NCBI RefSeq assembly: GCF_016808095.1
Contig: NC_068971.1
Coordinates: forward strand, 32,279,631-32,343,630
DNA: 64,000 nucleotides
From: Vigna angularis
Lineage: Eukaryota; Streptophyta; Magnoliopsida; Fabales; Fabaceae
Reading direction: 5' to 3'
Below the pieces are notes generated by a model that ran no database searches, was not told where the DNA came from, and saw only the letters and a list, made by a program, of their open reading frames with translations. The number at the start of each line of letters is the position of its first letter. The first letter of the stretch is position 1. This document shows positions 1 to 9,918 of the stretch, in pieces. A program made the position numbers and the translations under genes.

Positions 1-553
1 ATTGATAATTTGATTATTTTTCCGGTGACAAACATAGTTTTATAATTAACTATAATAAAATATTCACGTGCTCACTTTTAGAGTAGATATACTAATTAAA
101 ATGCATTAAGAAATATGTATATAATTTATTTTAAAAACGAAATAAATTTTTTAAACATAGTTTGAGAAAGAAAAACGAAGTTAACCCAAAACTAAAAATG
201 TATTCATTAAAAATAAGTTAAGAATATCAAATATAAAACGAAGAGAAAGTTTGACTTTTAAATCCCAAAAAATATATTTATTAATTTAAAATTAAAAAGA
301 TATTTCATATTAGCAAGAAGAAATTTATTGATACGTAAAAAAAATTATTTAATTTTTTATGCATTTAAAAGAAGAAAAAAACTTGTGGAAGGATATTTTA
401 TATAGAAGTTGTTAGTGGATTTTGTGAGTGACAAGGAGAAAGCACATAGAAAGTAAGAAATAATATGAAATAGAGATATTTGACAGGAGACAGAAGCATG
501 AGTGTGAAATGTTAAATGAGTGAGGTTGGTCACATGCAGAAGAAGAAGATGCA
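1..553. other. AT-rich upstream flank of the LysM receptor gene
   Basis: No coding region or recognisable repeat is supported here. The stretch is strongly AT-rich with many A and T runs. Its right part (about 400-553) probably holds the proximal promoter of the receptor gene downstream. Confidence 0.6.
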
Positions 554-560
554 TATAAAG
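554..560 (+). promoter_or_regulatory. probable TATA box of the LysM receptor gene
   Basis: TATAAAG lies in a purine-rich context, which would place the transcription start near 585-590 and give a 5' leader of about 245 nt. The leader holds a seven-codon upstream ORF (ATG at 803, stop TGA at 824-826) ending just before the main start, which could lower translation. The assignment rests on motif and spacing only. Confidence 0.5.
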
Positions 561-832
561 GGAGGTTTGAAGCCCGAGAAGTGTCTAAAAGCAGTGAGTT
601 AAAAGAGTTTTGCTATAGTCACCTGAACAGCTGGAAGCAGTGACAAAATATACAAAATAAACTTCGTGATTCCCAAGACTTGTGTCTCGGAGCAGCTTTG
701 AAAAATTCTGTTATCTTTCTCTGAGTTATTTTGTATAGATCCGAAATATTCAGTCCCAAGACACAAAAGAAAAGAGAGTGTTGTATTTTAATAGGCCACT
801 CCATGTTAGAGCTTGGTGAGTGGTGAGTGGTG

Positions 833-2905
833 ATGGCCACAGTAGAAATGATCATTGCATTCCACATGAAGGCTTTGGTCTTTTTCCTTTGCCTCTTTCT
901 CCCCTCATTGCCCAAACACTTGCTAAGCTTTGAGACACCTTCACCTGATCTCTCTGCCTACCATTGCATCGAAAATGTCTCACACAACCAATGTGCAACA
1001 TTTGCACTCTTTCTCACAAACTCCTACTACTCCTCTCTCTCCAACCTCACCACTTACTTGGGACTCAATAAGTTTGTGGTAGCACAAGCAAATGGATTCT
1101 CTCCACACACTGAGTTCCTCTCCCTCGATCAACCCCTTCTCATTCCAATTCATTGCACATGCAAAGGCCGCTTCTTTCATGCTCAGCTAACTAAAATTGC
1201 TATCAAAGGAGAGAACTTCTATGACATTGCTGCTTCACTTGAGGGCTTGACAACCTTCAAGGCTATTACTGACAACAACCCTGGTGTGTCACCTTGGAAT
1301 CTTCATGACAAAGTCAGATTGATTATCCCATTGACCTGTTCTTGCCCCTTTTCATCACTAGTTAGACCTCAACCAAAGCTTCTGCTTTCTTATCCTGTAA
1401 GACAAGGTGATACACTTTCCACTTTGGCCTCCAAGTTTAATATTACTCAAGAAGCTATTGTCTCTGCCAATAACATATCATCATCACAAGGTCTCAGCAC
1501 TAGAAGTTCTCTTCCACCCTTTACCTCTATTCTCATTCCTCTCAATGGTAAGCCTGTCATTGCTTCTTTTGTTAAACCCAAGGAACCCAATTCTGGTTTT
1601 CAAGCAACCAGCATCCCTGTAACCAGTCCACACAAGAAGTCATCAATGTGGAAGACTGAATTGTTCATTGGCCTTGCTGGGGTTGCTCTTGGAGTCTGCA
1701 TTGCTCTTGCTGCAGCCTTTTTCTTCATCAGATTGAAGCACAAGAAGGGGGAAGAGAGTTCATGCAAAAACGGAGATATGGAGCTTCAACATCTCAATCA
1801 AAGTGTGAGAACCAACTCCACCGGTGACAAGAAAGTTTCATTTGAAGGGTCTCAGGATACCCTTGATGAGAAAATTGTTGATGCCACTTCGCGCAAGATG
1901 TTGCTGGAGACATACACCATCGAGAACATCAGAAAAGCAACTGAAGATTTCAGCTCAAGCAATCACATTGAAGGATCGGTATATCACGGTCGTCTGAATG
2001 GGAAGAACATGGCAATCAGGAGAACAAAGGCAGAAACAGTGTCAAAGATAGATCTTGGCCTTTTCCATGATGCACTTCACCACCACCCCAACATACTCAG
2101 GCTTCTTGGAACAAGCATGTCAGAGGGGAAGGAGCAAGAAGAGTCATTTTTAGTTTTTGAGTATGCCAAAAATGGTTCATTGAAAGATTGGCTCCATGGT
2201 GGATTAGCCATCAAGAACCAATTCATTGCTTCCTGCTACTGTTTCCTGACATGGAGGCAAAGGCTGAGGATCTGCCTTGATGTGGCCAGTGCCTTGCAGT
2301 ATATGCACCATGTTATGAATCCCTGCTATGTGCATAGGAATGTAAAGAGCAGGAACATCTTTCTGGACGAAGAATTTGGTGCCAAGTTAGGGAATTTTGG
2401 TATGGCAGGTTGTGTTGAGAATGACACTGCGGATCCAAACTTCTATTCCACCAACCCCGCCTCCTGGAGCCTTGGTTATTTGGCACCTGAATACGTTCAC
2501 CAAGGTATAATTGCCCCAAGCATTGATATCTTTGCCTATGGGGTGGTTTTGTTAGAGGTTTTATCTGGTCAAACTCCTATAAGCAGGCCCAATGAGAAGG
2601 GAGAAGGAAGCATTTGGCTCACAGATAAAATCAAGTCCATCTTGGTGTCTGAAAATGTGAATGAACTAAGGGGCTGGATTGACAGTGCATTAGGGGAGAA
2701 CTATTCATTCGATGCAGCTGTGACCATTGTCAACATTGCCAGAGCTTGTGTGGAGGAAGATTCTTCATTGAGACCAAGTGCAAGGGAAATTGTTGAGAAG
2801 CTATCGAGATTGGTGGAGGAATTACCAGAAGGAGAACAACACATGTTAATGAGTGAAAGCTCTAGCAAACCTCTGGTGAAGGCAGTGGAAAACAGTCTTG
2901 AGTAA
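833..2905 (+). CDS. LYK2: LysM receptor-like (pseudo)kinase, LYK2-like
   Basis: An intronless gene of 690 codons from the ATG at 833. ATGs at 848 and 866 are also in frame, and the one at 866 begins a cleaner signal peptide (MKALVFFLCLFLPSL). Order: signal peptide; ectodomain with paired cysteines and the two CXC motifs typical of LysM receptors (CTC at 108-110, CSC at 169-171) separating three LysM modules (about 60-105, 118-167, 184-236); transmembrane helix about 276-299; juxtamembrane segment; kinase fold about 378-663. Catalytic signatures are degenerate: the VAIK lysine is arginine (MAIR, R396), HRD is HRN (501-503), DFG is NFG (521-523), and the glycine loop is reduced to EGSVYHG. APE (551-553) is kept. 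This predicts a plasma-membrane chitin/oligosaccharide co-receptor with little or no kinase activity, as known for LYK2/LYK4/LYK5/NFP-type proteins. LYK2 is preferred because of the neighbouring genes. A LYK4/5-type paralogue is the alternative. Confidence 0.92.
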   Translation: MATVEMIIAFHMKALVFFLCLFLPSLPKHLLSFETPSPDLSAYHCIENVSHNQCATFALFLTNSYYSSLSNLTTYLGLNKFVVAQANGFSPHTEFLSLDQPLLIPIHCTCKGRFFHAQLTKIAIKGENFYDIAASLEGLTTFKAITDNNPGVSPWNLHDKVRLIIPLTCSCPFSSLVRPQPKLLLSYPVRQGDTLSTLASKFNITQEAIVSANNISSSQGLSTRSSLPPFTSILIPLNGKPVIASFVKPKEPNSGFQATSIPVTSPHKKSSMWKTELFIGLAGVALGVCIALAAAFFFIRLKHKKGEESSCKNGDMELQHLNQSVRTNSTGDKKVSFEGSQDTLDEKIVDATSRKMLLETYTIENIRKATEDFSSSNHIEGSVYHGRLNGKNMAIRRTKAETVSKIDLGLFHDALHHHPNILRLLGTSMSEGKEQEESFLVFEYAKNGSLKDWLHGGLAIKNQFIASCYCFLTWRQRLRICLDVASALQYMHHVMNPCYVHRNVKSRNIFLDEEFGAKLGNFGMAGCVENDTADPNFYSTNPASWSLGYLAPEYVHQGIIAPSIDIFAYGVVLLEVLSGQTPISRPNEKGEGSIWLTDKIKSILVSENVNELRGWIDSALGENYSFDAAVTIVNIARACVEEDSSLRPSAREIVEKLSRLVEELPEGEQHMLMSESSSKPLVKAVENSLE

Positions 2906-3298
2906 TCGAAGTAGTTCTAGTGATCCTAGTTTTTGGACATCATATAAAATCTTGTTGATTTTACTTCCTACAGGCAATGCCTACCTGAAATTTCTATAGC
3001 TCTTGGATCTTCCCATGTACCTGGTCCTTTTTTATGTATGTAATTACTGTAACAAATCAGAATAAGATACAGTGTCCTTTTTCTAGTCCAGGAGATAAAT
3101 GGAGACACTGTAACAAAATAACTTATCACCTACTAGCTACAGAAACAGTCAGAAAAAGCATCTTCCATCTATTTTATTTCAATGTTTCCATGCTTCATCA
3201 AATGCAGCTATTCTAACTGATTCAGCCGAAAGAATACCAATTATAGACGGAGAAAGAGGAGAAAAACTGGTTAATATGAAAAGTTATTAGCATTTTGA
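2906..3298 (+). other. 3' flank of the LysM receptor gene
   Basis: This stretch follows the TAA stop at 2903-2905. It probably contains the 3' untranslated region, with a T-rich segment and an AATAAG-type sequence near 3060. I see no other gene in it. Confidence 0.5.
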
Positions 3299-3319
3299 TT
3301 GGAACTTTTGTTATTATCC

Positions 3320-3681
3320 TGGATCACACTATCTGGAAGCATAGTTTACTTGATCATGTGGACCAAATCTATACTAATGACCATGGTGCCATTGATCCTG
3401 CATTTGCTCTTGACCAGAGAAAGATTCATTTTAATAGCATATTGCAGAAGTAAATGTTCTTATATGATTGGAACTTGGCACATGCAATGCTGGCTAAAAG
3501 CCTTATGACCCTAGCAAGCAATCTGTCAGACCTTTCTATATGTGGCCAATGCTGTTTGAATTATGGAAAAAAAATAAAAATCAGGAAAGAGGAAGAAGGG
3601 AAACAAAATAAGTTGAAATATTCTGAGCTGAAAGCAAAGACTAGATCAACAATGTTTACATTTACAATTATTAAATGCTAA
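3320..3681 (+). pseudogene. degenerate coding relic, family not recognised
   Basis: One frame reads through about 115 residues with a single internal stop near 3450. It has protein-like composition: an acidic N-terminal part containing DHVDQIYTNDHGAIDPAFAL, then a hydrophobic/helical part starting MFLYDWNLAHAML, then a lysine-rich tail. No homologue is recognised. It could be an exon relic of a lost host gene or part of a transposon. The evidence is only the continuity of the frame across one stop codon. Confidence 0.25.
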
Positions 3682-3699
3682 AAGGAAACTAACAATTTA

Positions 3700-5327
3700 A
3701 GAGATATAATTGTCAACTTGCTCCTCAGCTAAAAGTAGTAACTGATTGGCATGCTATTCAAGTTCCTGGATAAAAGTGTTGGACTATTTTTAATTTATTT
3801 GCTCATTAAATTGAAACAAAAATGTAAATTTAAATGTAACAAATAAATATTTAACACTCCTCCTTACCTTTATAAGTATCGTAAACTTTAATCTTTTATC
3901 CTAGGAACTTGAACTTCTTGATGATTATTGGCTTGGTCAAAAACATCTTCGAGGTTTTATAGTAAGAGTAAAGATTCTTTGATACACCTAAATATTTTAC
4001 ATTCATTTGACACTATCCTTATTTTTTATTCTCTTTTTTCTTGAAACAATATAAAAGTTTACACTTTTTTTACCATTTTACCCTTGTAGCTTCTGTCAAA
4101 TGAATATAAAAGTGTGTAGTAAACAAGAGTGACAACTTCACTTTTCTACACTTTTCTTAAAAGACTGAGTTAATATTGAAATGGTTTAGTTTTTCCGTAA
4201 AGGATGGGATTATAGGATACTGCTATTTTATCTTGATTCGTGCTTTATGTCAAGGTCCATTAAGTCTTCTTCAACTACAAAACTTAGTTCATAGCAATGC
4301 TAGCAACAACTTCATATATTTTCCAATAGATTGAGCAACAATTTCTTATTTTTTTCAAGCTCCATAAGAAAAAGCATGATCCAAAGTCAAAATAGTATCT
4401 TGAAGTACTTCATCAATTGAGCCATTCGAATAATTACCAAAAAAAAGTCAATTAACTTTAAAAATTCTTGTACATTAGACCAGAATTGCATGTTCCGGTG
4501 AAACCTTTTTGTAGCTCTAAGGTTAATTTTATTTGCATAATGCATAAGTTAAGAAAACATACTTACCAAACTTAGGATGTCGGATTATGTTGTTAAGATA
4601 CATCAAGCAATCAATCATGTTACTAAATCATGTATAGTCTATTTTCTCTATTCTATCTTCCTTTCAAGTCTTTTTCTTTTGATTCATTGAGGTGCTTTTA
4701 TTTCTTTACAATATTCAAATTTAAACTTTTCACAATTTTCTTGGTATATTTCTGTCGGCAAAAAAAGACTTAATATCCTCCTTGATTGATTTCAATTCCA
4801 AGAAAGCATGTTACTAAATTGAGAGCTTTTATATCAAACATACCATCATTTCTTTCTTGAATTTTTCTACAAGCCTTGACTTCTTTCTTGTTTCAATAAG
4901 ATCATCTACTTATACTGAGATGACAAGAACATCAACATTATCTAATTTGATAATGTTAACTCTCCCAAGTTTTAGGAAAATCCTAAGCTCATGTTCATTA
5001 ATTTTGCTAAACCAAGTCCCAGAGGCTGGTTTTAGCTTGTAAGAAGACTTCTTCAAAAGATAAACCTTATATTATTTATTTTCCTTTACAAAACCTTGGG
5101 TTGCCAAGCCTATTTTTTTTAAAGAAACCATTTAAAAATGTTAATTTGACATCAAGTTGAAACAAACAACAATTTGATGGTTCTAATGAAACAACTAGTG
5201 CAAATGTATTTGAGTAATTAACACAAAAATCTTGAATATAATTTTTCATTACAAGTCTGACTTTGTGTTTATTAATAAATCTATTATCATTAAACTTAGT
5301 GAGGACATGAATATGTCTAGAAGTTGA
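3700..5327 (-). mobile_element. Ty1-copia retrotransposon relic (RT, RNase H, polypurine tract, 3' LTR start)
   Basis: On the minus strand, 5320-5076 encodes a copia reverse transcriptase segment (KVRLVMKNYIQDFCVNYSNT, then FQLDVKLTFLNGFF). Near 5040-4860 follow a KLKPA-like counterpart of the YGLKQAPR motif and a VDDLI remnant of YVDDLL. Around 4620-4560 and 4390-4240 are traces of the GSLMYL and SSKKQ.IVAQST segments of the RNase H domain. At 3857-3870 the minus strand has a polypurine tract (AAGGTAAGGAGGAG), immediately followed at 3856 by TGTTAAATATT, a plausible 3' LTR start. Many stops and frameshifts make it inactive. The upstream part of pol is cut off at 5328 by a CACTA end. The LTR end on the left is not resolved. 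Confidence 0.75.
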
Positions 5328-5466
5328 CACTACTAGAATTTTCTTAATTAGTGACAAGTTATTACTGATGACAATGAATTCATTAGTAAAGTCAAATTTA
5401 TTGATGAGTATTTTCTTCAACAAGAGACCTGTCAATAAAATTCATCGACAAGACCTGTCAGTAATG
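5328..5466 (+). mobile_element. CACTA transposon terminal fragment
   Basis: CACTACTAGAATTTTC at 5328 is a typical CACTA terminus and interrupts the copia reverse transcriptase frame exactly there. Behind it are several related short subterminal motifs (ATTAGTGACAAG, ATTACTGATGAC, GACAAGACCTGTC). The opposite terminus is not found; the fragment ends where a gypsy-type LTR begins at about 5467. Confidence 0.55.
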
Positions 5467-5890
5467 TAACGCCCCAAATTCAAGGTGTTACAGATTATTA
5501 CAAACACGGATAAAGTTCATTTTTTATTATAGAGCGAAAATGTATTTTTCAAAAACCTTAACATTTAAACATGCATAATTTCTTCGAAATACAACAACTC
5601 CGAAAATCTTGTTCAATTACAATATTCAAAAATAATCAAAGTGACGAAAAAAATAAAATAACTCTAATTACATTGTCTTATAATTCAAAACACAATAACT
5701 TTAAATGAAAATCTCAAATTTATCCTTCGTCATCTCGCGAGTTTATCATACCTCTAGAACATCTGTAACATTATTTGTTCACGTATAACGTATTATACGA
5801 TCATCGCCAATAACTTTATTCACAAACACACAACACAAACATGTATGAGATAAGCTACCGATAAAACAATCATAAAAACAAGATAGCTTC
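5467..5890 (+). mobile_element. Ty3-gypsy-type LTR fragment
   Basis: The fragment starts TGTAACGCCCCAAATTC, a common start of plant gypsy LTRs. It contains a CGTATAACG...ACGATCATCGCC segment that recurs at about 61060-61095 in a second relic of the same family. It is truncated near 5890. No coding part is attached. Confidence 0.5.
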
Positions 5891-6145
5891 CACGTTTAAC
5901 ATTACTATCTTAGACGCTTTTGACTTACTAGTCGTTTATCATTACGTCTGGATGTTTTGACTTAGGTGTTTTTGTGTTTTTTACAATCCTAAGTGTTTTC
6001 CTAAGACTCTTCTATTGTTGGGGATTTAAAACTTAATGTTTATGTTTCTACTTATGGTATTTTCAGATTCTTATTTCGTTTAATGTTATTTGGTTAAATT
6101 TCAAAACATTAGAGAAATTTAGACGTATAGATGATTTTGTTTTAA
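5890..6145 (+). repeat. dispersed repeat shared with 27545-27805
   Basis: About 250 bp align in the same orientation with 27545-27805. Shared landmarks are GTCGTTTA.CATTACGT, TTTCGTTTAATGTTATTTGG (5' TTCCGTTTAATG in the other copy), AAAACAT.AGAG and ACGATTTTGT.TTAACA. It is probably a piece of a retrotransposon LTR or leader. Confidence 0.55.
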
Positions 6146-6486
6146 CAAAGATGACATCATGTAGTGGAAGCAATTGAAAAAGAGATGAAGTTGCGATTGC
6201 AATGAGGTTTCCTTGAAGGAGGTTGGGCCAACCTTAAAGGGTAAAGGAAGAAGTATAGTGTAGAAGACAACTCCTGATGTGAACTCAAAAAAAGTGAGGC
6301 TTGAAATTTTGGCAAAGTTTTCACTAAATTCAATCAAGTTCTAAATTTCTTGCAACGTGTGTCACTCCTTTTATAGGTGAAAGAGAAGGCTAGAGTATAT
6401 GGATTCTTATAAGGAGCCTAAAAGCATTAAATGAGGAGCCTTAACATTAAATGAGGATCTTATGCTTGTAACTAACTGACCCTTGA
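6146..6486. other. non-coding retrotransposon-derived spacer
   Basis: No real gene is visible. It sits internal to the primer-binding site at 6493-6505 (minus strand), so it is probably the leader region of a minus-strand copia element. It contains two close copies of a GCATTAAATGAGGA-like motif (about 6423-6460). Confidence 0.4.
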
Positions 6487-7340
6487 GGTTAGCTCTGATA
6501 CCAACTTAAATCATAAGAAAACACTAGAGAGGGGAGGTGAATAGTGTTTTCAAACTTTTTCTCAAAGCAACGTCTAATGAATTTGTAAGAGATATGTTAT
6601 TGAAATAAAATGTTTATATGCTGGTTTTTATAAAGGACGTACATAGGAAAACATTTCAAGGAGCATAGTAATAACACACAAATTTTAAACTGGTTCACTC
6701 AACCTAAGTTACATCTAATTCTCCCTTACAAACTCTTAAGGGTTTCACTATTTGTTAAGACAAGTTGTCTAAAGAGAATAAAATGTATAACATCTCAAAG
6801 TTTTGAAGTTTAACAAACAACATTTAATGAAATATCATTCAGACAAGTATAACGTATAGACATTGTGCTTATCAGAACATTCCCACTAAACGCTTATAAG
6901 GCAGACAATGACGTGTCAAAAATAAAATATCAAACAACATTTGACAAAAGCACTTCTAGTGAAAGAATCCTTAAACATTTTATCTTATCAATTGTCACTA
7001 TGTGAAATAGCTCAAACTTACACTAAACCTTTACTATACGAAACCTGCTTCAACATTATTTCAACTTATAGATCATTAAATGCATGTATGTATTGTACCT
7101 TGTTTGCTATACTTTTTCCTCTTTATTTGTTCGTATATTGACAAAACTAAGATGTACTCAAAAGCACTGCATAAGGATTAGAAAGACATTGTAAGAGAGG
7201 AAGACATTCCTGGAATGTTTCCTGATCCTTTATGTATTACCATAGTCGTACAAGCTCTAAATGTGAAAGCAATGCTGGTCTTCCCAAGGCGTAGAAAAGT
7301 ACACATCTTTGTATCAGAAGCCACCTAATCTCAATAGTTT
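6487..7340 (-). mobile_element. Ty1-copia 5' LTR with primer-binding site (minus strand)
   Basis: On the minus strand the sequence TTGGTATCAGAGCTAACC (about 6505-6488) is the classic plant copia primer-binding site, complementary to initiator methionine tRNA. Just before it is the ATTCACCTCCCCTCTCTAGT segment seen at the 3' end of many legume copia LTRs. Upstream to about 7340 is AT-rich LTR sequence without a gene. A related LTR piece in the opposite orientation lies at 14560-15510; both share GGAAACATTCC.GGAATGTC. Confidence 0.65.
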
Positions 7341-7343
7341 TGT

Positions 7344-7386
7344 CAGAGCGGCGTAGCGGAATGGTTAACGCGTTCAATAAACCAGG
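7344..7386 (+). ncRNA. tRNA-like 5' half or SINE-head fragment
   Basis: The segment contains TAGCGGAATGGTTAACGCG, which matches an RNA polymerase III A box and tRNA D-arm, and it ends in a CCA triplet followed by LTR-like sequence. It is only about 40 nt long with no anticodon or T arm, so it is not a functional tRNA. It may be a tRNA fragment captured at a retrotransposon junction, or chance. Confidence 0.25.
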
Positions 7387-8437
7387 AGGGGGTGAATTGG
7401 TTTCTTATCTCAAATCGTTCTTTTAATAATTTTCTCAAGTAAATATAAAAATTCCTTAAAACAATTTAAACAAATGAAAGAGTAAGGAAGAGAGAAAATT
7501 TCACCGATAATTTTTATCCTGGTTTGGATTAAACAGATCCTGCATCCAGTTGTTAATCTCAATTGAGAATTAACGCTACACTAGCACAAACCATCAAAAT
7601 GTTACAATTACAAAGAAAATAAAACAGTTTAAGGTTATAACACCTCTCTTGTTACTCCAAGAGATGAAACTCACTTCCCCTATAACCCACAAAGAATGAA
7701 CACCTCCTATGAATGCTTCACGAATGATGACAAGCTTTCAACTCAGCAACAACAACAACACTCAATCACACTTCCTGTGAAAGTTCTCGCTCTATGCCAA
7801 CAACAACAACACTCAATAACACTCCCTGTGAAAGTTCTCGCTCTATGCCAACACACCAAGTTGTCAAAGCCACAACACAAGGGTTCAATAAACCCTAGAA
7901 CACTTATCACCGCACACTACATATAAGATTTTCCGAAATACACTTATTTTATATTTTTGTGTTTTGTATTTTAGAATGAGAGTCTCAATCTAATTTATGA
8001 AGATCTCACTCAACGATACCTTCAAAAATCCGTTGTCAAGTAATTAACTTGTGATAATCAATTTTCCAATTATGGTAATTGATTATGCATTTAATGAATG
8101 CGCAACGGTCAAAAACTTGCTTAAAAATTCTCATAATTGCTCATGATAATCAATTATGGAAAGTCATAATTGATTATTGATAATCGATTATTATAAGTTG
8201 ATAATCAATTATATTGAGTATAAAATGAGGTTTTCTGATTCAAAATAAAATTTAACGCAACGTAAGGCAAACAATACATAGAATCAAAGATAAACCTCAT
8301 CCTATACACAAATCTACTAAATTACAAAAGCTTTAATATAAAAACAAGTCTTCATGAATATCTTCTTGCAATAAGAGCACTTAAGACTTGACTTTGAGAC
8401 ATCATCAAAATTTCTGCTCTTCAGCTTTATGCTAACA
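7387..8437 (-). mobile_element. SIRE-like Ty1-copia LTR relic (minus strand)
   Basis: Read on the minus strand it begins TGTTAGCATAAAGC at 8437 and ends near a CAATTCACCCCCTCCTGG segment at about 7403-7386, an arrangement seen in legume SIRE-type LTRs. It contains repeated ATAATTGATTATC / GATAATCAATTAT palindromic motifs (8050-8215), also typical of such LTRs. No coding part is attached. Confidence 0.5.
7750..7851 (+). repeat. 51-bp direct tandem duplication
   Basis: Two adjacent copies (7750-7800 and 7801-7851) begin with a CAA run and contain CCTGTGAAAGTTCTCGCTCT. They differ at only a few bases. The duplication lies inside the SIRE-like LTR relic. Confidence 0.85.
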
Positions 8438-8469
8438 AATTTCAACTATCTCTTAGTAACGGTTATCTC

Positions 8470-8663
8470 TGTTGGGTATCCAAGTGTGAGTCTAAGTCCC
8501 ACATTGGATAGAAATAAGAATGTAGAGTAGTATATAAAGATGAAAAACCCATTAACCCATTGTCTTAAGGTTTTAGGTAGAGAGTGATGTCGATCCCTTT
8601 TGGCTCAAATGTTATTGGTGTTTATGTAACCCACATGGAACCTCCTCCTCGATAGACCCAACA
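8470..8663 (+). repeat. TRIM LTR1
   Basis: This intact 194-bp LTR runs from TG to CA. It contains a GTATATAAAGATG promoter-like box near 8531-8543. It serves as the empty-site reference for LTR2: here CCCATTAACCCATTG is uninterrupted. Confidence 0.88.
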
Positions 8664-9225
8664 GTGGTATAAGAGTCGATGAAGGGCCACTCGTGGTTGT
8701 GGTTGGTTGGGAATGCTTCCGCTGGAGGGAGAGTGTACCTATGTGGAAGGGACTCACCCTTAATGGGGAGATGTTAGGTATCCAAGTTGAGTCTAAGTCC
8801 CACATTGGATAGAAATAAGAAAGTAGAGCAGTATATAAAGATGAAAGACCCATCACTAGTAAAAAATTGGGTTTTTACAGCGCACATTATGCCACGGTTC
8901 ACTAGAAACCGCAGCATAATGGTGCGCGGTGGCAGTTTTGTAAATAAATCGAAGAAATATGTCGCGGTTCAGAGGGGAACCGCGGCATATACGCCAGTCA
9001 ACCATCCCCTTTAACGCCACGTCTGAAAAAAAATTAAATAACAGCCTATATGCCGCGGTTCTCTGGAAAACCGCGGTATATACCCCTGCCAATTTATTGC
9101 AGGGGCTGACTGAGTCAGAGAATTTCAGAAGTTACAAGGGTATATGCCGCGGTTCTCAGTGTAACCGCAACCTATTCTCCTACCTGAAATAAATTTAAAA
9201 TGAATTTGAAATATTTAGAGGAATA

Positions 9226-9427
9226 TACCGCGGTTGCCCTCCGAACCGCGGCATATAGTTTAAAAATAATTTCAAAAATGCCATCTTATACCGCGGTTGC
9301 CGCCGAACCGCGGCATATAGTTTAAAAATAATTTCAAAAATGCCATCTTATACCGCGGTTGCCGCCGAACCGCGGCATATAGTTTAAAAATAATTTCAAA
9401 AATGCCATCTTATACAGCGGTTAAGTA
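9226..9427 (+). repeat. 62/63-bp tandem repeat, three copies plus a partial
   Basis: Units begin TACCGCGGTTGCC at 9226, 9289 and 9351, with a partial fourth (TACAGCGGTT) at 9413. Each unit contains one CCGCGGTT...AACCGCGG palindrome plus a shared AT-rich spacer. They lie inside the CACTA element. Confidence 0.9.
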
Positions 9428-9873
9428 GTGAACCGCGGTAGATTCCCCAGTCAGAGTTAAAAAATAAAACTTTGGAACAATATCGTCTTGTTCGCGCAGA
9501 CGCTCGCTGGACTTCGAGTTTTCTTCTCCCGCCGACCACCCATCTCAGTTCCCTCGTTTCTTCACCGTTTAAACTCAAAATTGTTCGGTCATTTCCCATT
9601 TTTGACGATAAGAAACAGTTTTAGCCGATCAAAATCGTTTGAAACGCCTGTCATTCCTCTCCGCTGCCATTCCCCTTTGTTGCACCAAGCTTTTTCGCCG
9701 CCCCTGTTCCAGGTATTTATGCCCTTTTGCATTCTTAACATGATTTCTTCATTAGTGGTAACTTTAACAAATTTTGATAACTTTAACAAATTTTGATTTT
9801 TTCCCAAATGTTGAATTCATATACACTAATTAATATGAATTGTCTTTTGCAGAGATTCAAGACACTACTATAT

Positions 9874-9918
9874 GCAGGTCTGTTTTTGTGGTAGTGGATA
9901 TCACAAAAACAGACCTGC
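9874..9918. repeat. perfect 17-bp stem hairpin
   Basis: Arms GCAGGTCTGTTTTTGTG (9874-9890) and CACAAAAACAGACCTGC (9902-9918) are exact reverse complements around an 11-nt loop. The hairpin lies inside the CACTA element but is unrelated to its CCGCGGTT palindromes. Confidence 0.9.

Noticed and set aside
827..832. Extended receptor start at 827
   Set aside because: The codon at 827 is GTG, not ATG; the first ATG of the frame is at 833.
619..915. Minus-strand open frame of 98 codons over the receptor start
   Set aside because: It overlaps the strongly supported receptor gene on the other strand and shows no domain or conserved motif.
8787..9192. Overlapping frames on both strands of the hairpin region
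   Set aside because: They arise from the palindromic CCGCGGTT repeats, which read open on both strands; the protein sequences are repetitive nonsense.
8893..9430. CRISPR-like array
   Set aside because: The repeats are palindromic, differ in spacing, and sit between CACTA termini in a plant genome; there are no unique equal-length spacers or cas genes.
9488..9796. Plus-strand open frame of 102 codons
   Set aside because: It lies wholly inside the non-autonomous CACTA element, has no recognised domain, and is probably chance or a captured fragment.
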